64,000 bases of DNA from Aerosticca soli (GTDB taxonomy: Bacteria > Pseudomonadota > Gammaproteobacteria > Xanthomonadales > Rhodanobacteraceae), in assembly GCF_003967035.1 (NCBI RefSeq), contig NZ_AP018560.1:705001-769000 (forward strand). The letters are read 5' to 3'. The position numbers and the translations under genes are program-made. Below the pieces are notes generated by a model, which did not search any database, was not told the origin of the DNA, and was given only the letters and a program-made list of their open reading frames with translations. Below, in pieces: positions 58,791-64,000 of this stretch. How positions within the stretch are numbered: the first letter of the stretch is position 1; each line of letters starts with the position of its first letter.

Positions 58791-59165
58791 TCCTGCAAGG
58801 CGTCTTTCCCCGTCCTGTCCCGTACGCATCCCGCGCGCCGGCCCCGGTCTTGACCTGCGGCCATGCTTTCCGCTGCCGATTCCATGACGCCGTGGCGTGT
58901 CGGTGACCGTTTCCCGGCGCCAAGCGGCGGCATGGCGCCGCACTTCCGGTCTTGCCGATTCAAGCTTGCAACGGCGCGGCCGATGTAAGGGGCAGGCTGG
59001 ATGCCGGGTAAGGCGAGGATCGCGCAGGCTTTTTTTGAGTCTTGGCGCCATGACGCCCGCGAGCGAAGGGCTTCCTGGCGGTTGGCCCGGCTTTTGCCTA
59101 TGGCAGGCAAAAGGTCCGTTAGGGACCGTCGGCTTCGCCAAAGTGTCTTTTCCAGGATCGCGATC
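58791..59165. other. Intergenic region between fnr and fliD
   Basis: A 375-base gap. Its first half is featureless, including a half FNR-like TTGACCTGCGGCCA near 58850 that lacks the second arm. The second half holds the sigma-54 promoter of fliD (59083-59098) and the short fliD leader. No gene of its own is supported. Confidence 0.6.
59083..59098 (+). promoter_or_regulatory. Sigma-54 (-24/-12) promoter of the fliD operon
   Basis: TGGCCCGGCTTTTGCC has GG and GC separated by exactly 10 bases, and matches the consensus TGGCACG-N4-TTGCW except for one C for A. It lies about 68 bases before the fliD ATG, giving a leader of roughly 57 bases. FleQ, a sigma-54 activator encoded at 62450, is the expected enhancer-binding partner. 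Confidence 0.75.
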
Positions 59166-60638
59166 ATGACTTCGATCTCCGGCCTTACCAGCACCAGTGC
59201 AGGCACCACCGCCACCAGCTCGACTTCGGGGGCGAGCAGTGCGGGCACGACCTCGACGGGCACGACCGGCACCTCGACCGGCAGTGCGGTGCTGAGCTCG
59301 GCGGGCATCGGCTCGGGGCTGGACGTCGATGCGATCGTCACCGCGCTGGTCAATGCCAAGAAGGCCGGCCCGGCGCAGCAGATCAACGCCCGCACCACCC
59401 AGCTGCAGTCCCAGGAGGCGGGTTTGACCGCGCTCGGCAGTGCGCTCGGTTCGCTGCGTACGGCCTTGGGCAAGCTCGCTTCGGATACCACGTACCAGAC
59501 TTATACCGCGACGCTGTCGGATAGCACCCTGGGCAGCACCCGCACGCTGCCCAGCGCGCGTCCCGGCATCTACCAGATCAGCGTCGATCACCTGGCCGCC
59601 GCGCAAAAGCGCAGCAGCGACGCCTACCCGGCGGGAAGCACCCCCGGCGCCGGCACCTTGACGATCAGCGTCGGCGGCAAGTCGGTGGACATCGCCGTGT
59701 CGGCCACCGATTCGCTGTCTACCATCGCCGCGGCGATCAACAGCGCCAGCGGCAATCCGGGCGTGCAGGCGGCCATCGTCAACGGCGCCAACGGCGCGCA
59801 GCTGCTGCTGAGCTCCACCAAGACCGGCGTAGCCAACGCCTTCAGCATCAGCGCCAGCGCCGACAGCAGCGCCGGACTCAGCGCCCTGGCGGCCAAGCTC
59901 GGCACGCCCGGCAGCAGCGAGGCCAGTGACGCCAGCTTGAGCATCGACGGCATTCCGGTGACCAGCGCCAGCAATTCGGTGAGCGGCGCGCTCGACGGCG
60001 TCACCCTGGATCTTGCCGCCACCGGCAGCGCGACCTTGACCGTGAGCCAGAACACCGACGCGGTGAAGAGCGCGGTGTCCGATTTCGTCAGCGCCTACAA
60101 CAGCTATGCGGGCACGGTGGCGACGTTGAGCAGCTACGACGACACCACCAGGACCGCCGGCGTCCTGCTCGGCGACAGCACGCTGATGGCGGTGCAGCGC
60201 CAGATCAACGGCGTGCTGAACAGTCGGGTGAGCGGCAACAGCATCGGCTCACTGGCGGCGCTGGGCATCACCCGCAATGCCGATGGCACCCTCGCGCTGG
60301 ACAGCGACAAGCTCGACGCCGCGATCAAGTCCTCCCCGGACGCGGTACAGCAGCTGTTTGCCGGCAGCAACGGCTACGCCACCCGGCTGGACAGCGTGCT
60401 GGACGACCTGAACGGCAGCGGCGGCATCATCGCCCAGCGCACCGCCAGCATCGAGCAGCAGCTCACCAAGCTGGGCCAGGCCTCCGCGGCACTCGACGCG
60501 CGCATGAGCGTGTACGAGGCGCAGTTGCGTCAGCAATACAGCGCGCTCGACACGCTGATGTCATCGCTGACCAACACCAGCAATTACTTGACCGGTGCGC
60601 TCAAGCAACTGGAAGCCACCTACACCAGCAAGAATTGA
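59166..60638 (+). CDS. fliD: Flagellar filament cap protein FliD
   Basis: Caps the growing filament and aids flagellin polymerisation. The 490-residue protein begins with a Ser/Thr/Gly/Ala-rich stretch (about 1-50) followed by the conserved IGSGLDVDAIVTALVNAK. The family C-terminus has coiled-coil features (IIAQRTASIEQQLTKLGQA and following) and ends STLMSSLTNTSNYLTGALKQLE-like helical repeat. Composition is low in Cys and Trp, as usual. The ATG is fixed by downstream frame and by the promoter leader. fliS follows 11 bases later. Confidence 0.95.
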   Translation: MTSISGLTSTSAGTTATSSTSGASSAGTTSTGTTGTSTGSAVLSSAGIGSGLDVDAIVTALVNAKKAGPAQQINARTTQLQSQEAGLTALGSALGSLRTALGKLASDTTYQTYTATLSDSTLGSTRTLPSARPGIYQISVDHLAAAQKRSSDAYPAGSTPGAGTLTISVGGKSVDIAVSATDSLSTIAAAINSASGNPGVQAAIVNGANGAQLLLSSTKTGVANAFSISASADSSAGLSALAAKLGTPGSSEASDASLSIDGIPVTSASNSVSGALDGVTLDLAATGSATLTVSQNTDAVKSAVSDFVSAYNSYAGTVATLSSYDDTTRTAGVLLGDSTLMAVQRQINGVLNSRVSGNSIGSLAALGITRNADGTLALDSDKLDAAIKSSPDAVQQLFAGSNGYATRLDSVLDDLNGSGGIIAQRTASIEQQLTKLGQASAALDARMSVYEAQLRQQYSALDTLMSSLTNTSNYLTGALKQLEATYTSKN

Positions 60639-60649
60639 AGGAGAAACCC

Positions 60650-61069
60650 ATGACTTACGGTTTTTCGCGGGCCAGTGCGCTGTATCAGCAGACCCGGACC
60701 CAGGGCAGCGTGGAGGACGCCGATCCGCATCGCCTGACCGGCATGCTGCTGGATGGCGCCATCGAGCGCATCGCCCAGGCGCGCGGTCACATCCGCCACG
60801 GCGACGTCGCCGGCAAGGGCACCGCCATTTCCAAGGCCATCGCCATCGTCGGCGAGCTGCGCGGCAGTCTCAACCATGAAGTCGGCGGCGAACTCGCCGC
60901 CCGGCTGGATGCGCTGTACGACTACATCACCCGGCGCCTGCTCATCGGCCAGCTCAACGACGACGACGCCGCGCTCGCCGAATGCAGCGCGCTGCTCGAG
61001 CCGGTGCGTGAAGGCTGGCAGGGCATCCGCGACGCCTATCTCGCCGGCCGCCAGGGCAGCGCGGCATGA
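60650..61069 (+). CDS. fliS: Flagellin chaperone FliS
   Basis: Cytoplasmic export chaperone that binds the flagellin C-terminus. A 139-residue helical protein with YQQTRTQGSVEDADPHRLTGMLLDGAIERIAQAR, the classic FliS helix (LDGA), and CxxLIExVReGW-like ALLEPVREGWQGI at the C-terminus. ATG 60650 follows AAGGAG; an upstream in-frame ATG (60635) is rejected. It overlaps fliT by four bases. Confidence 0.94.
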   Translation: MTYGFSRASALYQQTRTQGSVEDADPHRLTGMLLDGAIERIAQARGHIRHGDVAGKGTAISKAIAIVGELRGSLNHEVGGELAARLDALYDYITRRLLIGQLNDDDAALAECSALLEPVREGWQGIRDAYLAGRQGSAA

Positions 61070-61368
61070 ACGCCGGGCACGAGGACGATCCGCTCGAGCG
61101 CGCGCTCTCCTTGAGCGTGGCGATGGTGATCGCCGCCAAGGACGGCCTGTGGGAGACGGTGGCGGCACTGGATAGCGAGCGTCAGCCGCTGCTACGCGGG
61201 CCGATCCGGCCCGACCGGCGCAGCCGCGAGCTGCTCGAGGCCTTGCTGGAACACAACGAGCAGGTGCGCCTGCAGCTGCAGCCGGCGCATGCCGCCGCCG
61301 CCGCCGCGCTTGGCCGTCATCAGCACGCGCACCAGGCCCTGCGCGCCTACGTCGACCTGGCCGGTTGA
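61066..61368 (+). CDS. fliT: FliT-like flagellar export chaperone
   Basis: A 100-residue helical protein in the standard fliD-fliS-fliT position, coupled to fliS by ATGA. FliT proteins are FliD chaperones and modulate FlhDC or export. The sequence is helical with LERALSLSVAMVIAAKDGLWETVAAL and LLEALLEHNEQVRLQLQPA, but shows no diagnostic motif; the call rests on size, fold pattern and position. Confidence 0.8.
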   Translation: MNAGHEDDPLERALSLSVAMVIAAKDGLWETVAALDSERQPLLRGPIRPDRRSRELLEALLEHNEQVRLQLQPAHAAAAAALGRHQHAHQALRAYVDLAG

Positions 61369-61430
61369 GCCGGCCGGCGCCGGCGCGCTTACCATGGCGC
61401 TTCGCGTCCCGCGCCAGGAGGATCTCGTCC

Positions 61431-61991
61431 ATGTCCGATCGCGCCTATGCCCAGTTCGTGCAGCGGATGATGTTCGAAGGTCCGCTGCCGGTGCGTTTCG
61501 AGGCGGCCACGCCCGCCGGTGGCGGTCAGCTGCGTCTGCTCGCCGAGCGCAACGCGCGGCTGCTCGGCGCGATCGAGCTGCTTGAAGAGCGGCGCGCCGA
61601 ACACGAACGCGACCGGCTGGACGACGCCACCGCGCAGGAGCTTGCCCGCATGGATGCCAAGCTCAATCTCCTGATCGAGATCGTCACCCATGCGCTGGCG
61701 CCGGCCCACGGGCTGCCCCAGCGCCAGCGCGTGCGTTTCAATGCGGTGGGCGCGGAAGTGCCCGATCCGCTGGTGCCAGACGATGCCCGGCACGGCCGCC
61801 TGCTGCTCAGTTTCGACGCCTGTCTGGCTCTGCCGCTCGAACTCGACTGCGAAGTCGAAGACGGCGCCGGCGCCGGCCAGCGGTTTCTGCGTTTCGTCCA
61901 TCCGGGCGAGACCGTGGTCGAGGCGCTGGAGCGCTTCGTGTTCCGCCACCATCGGCGTCAACTGGCCGACGTGCGTCATCCGGGTGGCTGA
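61431..61991 (+). CDS. Atypical PilZ-domain (tPilZ-like) protein of the flagellar locus
   Basis: A 186-residue protein. Residues about 35-90 form a long charged helix with heptad-like Leu/Ile/Ala spacing (ELLEERRAEHERDRL and LDDATAQELARMDAKLNLLIEIV). Residues 95-180 form a small beta barrel (RQRVRFNAVGAEVPD, GRLLLSFDACLALPLELDCEVE). The canonical RxxxR...DxSxxG c-di-GMP motif is absent, in line with the tetrameric tPilZ proteins of Xanthomonas, which lack or alter it. It probably tunes flagellar function; c-di-GMP binding is doubtful. Confidence 0.75.
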   Translation: MSDRAYAQFVQRMMFEGPLPVRFEAATPAGGGQLRLLAERNARLLGAIELLEERRAEHERDRLDDATAQELARMDAKLNLLIEIVTHALAPAHGLPQRQRVRFNAVGAEVPDPLVPDDARHGRLLLSFDACLALPLELDCEVEDGAGAGQRFLRFVHPGETVVEALERFVFRHHRRQLADVRHPGG

Positions 61992-62087
61992 AGGGCCGGC
62001 GATCGGCGTCGCCCAGGTCCGCTGAAAACCTCCGCAGAGGCGTCTTCAGGTGGCCTTTTGCGTCACCTCGATACGTCATGGACGAGC

Positions 62088-62113
62088 CGCGTCACATTCG
62101 AGGAAATGACGCG
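62088..62113. repeat. Inverted repeat of GCGTCA elements upstream of fleQ
   Basis: CGCGTCA and TGACGCG pair across a 12-base loop. Related CGTCA elements occur just upstream (about 62060 and 62075), giving several half-site-like copies within 60 bases. It could be an operator cluster; no regulator is assigned. Confidence 0.5.
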
Positions 62114-62134
62114 CGGATGGGCGTGAGGCTTGAG

Positions 62135-62150
62135 TGTGATACGCATCACA
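62135..62150 (+). promoter_or_regulatory. Perfect CRP/Clp-type binding site upstream of fleQ
   Basis: TGTGATACGCATCACA is an exact TGTGA-N6-TCACA palindrome, the consensus for CRP and its homologues Clp and Vfr. It lies 300 bases before the fleQ start. In Pseudomonas aeruginosa Vfr, a CRP homologue, binds the fleQ promoter, so linkage of carbon or c-di-GMP signals to motility is plausible here. No CRP gene is in the window. Confidence 0.78.
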
Positions 62151-62449
62151 AGCGGTGCGTGATGCGCATTGCGCCATGAAAATTTTCCGACGCCGCCAAT
62201 TTTTTGTTGGCATGGCCCGACTGTCGCTCAGGGTCACCCGCGCGATCGGTGCGATTTCCCCGTCGCGACGCGGGTTTGCGTGCTGTATGGAGGCCTGACC
62301 GCAGCGCCGCGGCCGTGCCCGAGTGACGCGCCGCGTCCATCGTCCGGCACCGCGCATGGCCTTCTTCTTGCTCCCTTGGCGCCAAGCGGCCGGCATCGCC
62401 GGCGACCCGCGTGGCGGGCGAGTGCATTTTCTGCAGGGGTGGCAAAGTC

Positions 62450-63871
<1,422 letters not shown>

Positions 63872-64000
63872 GACGGGGTGGGGCAGGCGCTCCACACGGC
63901 ATCTCGCCGCTTTCGGCCCTGCGCCAGGCCGGCGTGCTGTCTTGAAAGCGCCGGTGCCCCGGGCGCGACATCCGGGGAAAACGCATCGCTGCGGGGTGCC

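Larger units (their letters stand above)
61992..62449. other. 458-bp regulatory region upstream of fleQ
   Basis: Contains the inverted repeat 62088-62113, the CRP-type palindrome 62135-62150 and an AT-richer patch (about 62176-62212) that may include the fleQ promoter. No protein or RNA gene is supported; open frames here look like noise. Confidence 0.6.

Noticed and set aside
58848-58870. TTGACCTGCGGCCA downstream of fnr
   Set aside because: Only one arm matches and it has no suitable downstream -10 or gene start.

Overview
The window comes from a GC-rich gammaproteobacterium. The gene set suggests order Lysobacterales (Xanthomonadales), perhaps Rhodanobacteraceae: bacterial tryptophan 2,3-dioxygenase, a FleQ-FliD-FliS-FliT-atypical PilZ flagellar block, a ColRS-like two-component pair, a SAH riboswitch on ahcY and a perfect CRP/Clp-type palindrome before fleQ. 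The family is an inference; no 16S gene is present. Almost everything is core chromosomal DNA with short gaps, consistent codon use and long shadow frames. I see no prophage, insertion sequence or CRISPR array.

Layout. 1-3066: the Mla phospholipid transport system (mlaE end, mlaD, mlaC, mlaB, and convergent mlaA sharing a bidirectional terminator). MlaD carries two MCE domains in an apparently gapless tandem duplication. 3247-11413: rpoZ, spoT, ridA, recG, a nucleoside hydrolase, zinc-free ribosomal protein L31 and citrate synthase. 11549-19287 (minus strand): a nucleotidyltransferase-like protein, PBP1A, trmB-thiG-thiS and a large FecR-type secreted protein. 19458-23036: tRNA-Gly(CCC), a gene-poor stretch that may be an integration scar, rimK, and a ColRS-like pair. 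23099-32928: metF and a complete cbb3 oxidase locus (ccoNOQP, a small unknown membrane gene, ccoG, fixH, ccoI, ccoS, a SafE-type transporter). 33025-42624: ahcY with its SAH riboswitch, ppc, a D-lactate dehydrogenase-like flavoprotein, a LysE exporter, a dienelactone hydrolase, long-form trpS and a globin. 42656-47242: a 2-oxoacid dehydrogenase E1 alpha/E1 beta/E2 operon and tryptophan 2,3-dioxygenase. 47265-52418: a soluble PAS-PAS-MCP transducer, an HTH-GAF sensor, phosphoketolase and a MarR regulator. 52561-56502: tyrosine/homogentisate catabolism (hppD, hmgA, fahA) without maiA. 56600-58790: anaerobic coproporphyrinogen dehydrogenase hemN and fnr. 59166-63871: flagellar cap, chaperones, a PilZ protein and fleQ.

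The genes form coherent circuits. An oxygen-sensing FNR protein with all four cluster cysteines is encoded beside hemN. TTGAC-N4-GTCAA palindromes lie before both hemN and ccoN, with nearly identical spacing to CAyACT -10 elements. This suggests one microaerobic regulon covering the high-affinity oxidase and oxygen-independent haem synthesis. The hemN geometry predicts a nearly leaderless transcript. The flagellar block has a -24/-12 (sigma-54) promoter before fliD, matched by the sigma-54 activator FleQ.

No wholly unknown multi-gene system is evident. The most unusual items are the double-MCE MlaD, the shared FNR promoter architecture with a leaderless hemN, the HTH-GAF/PAS-MCP pair beside phosphoketolase, the FecR-type secreted protein, and the tRNA-Gly downstream region.
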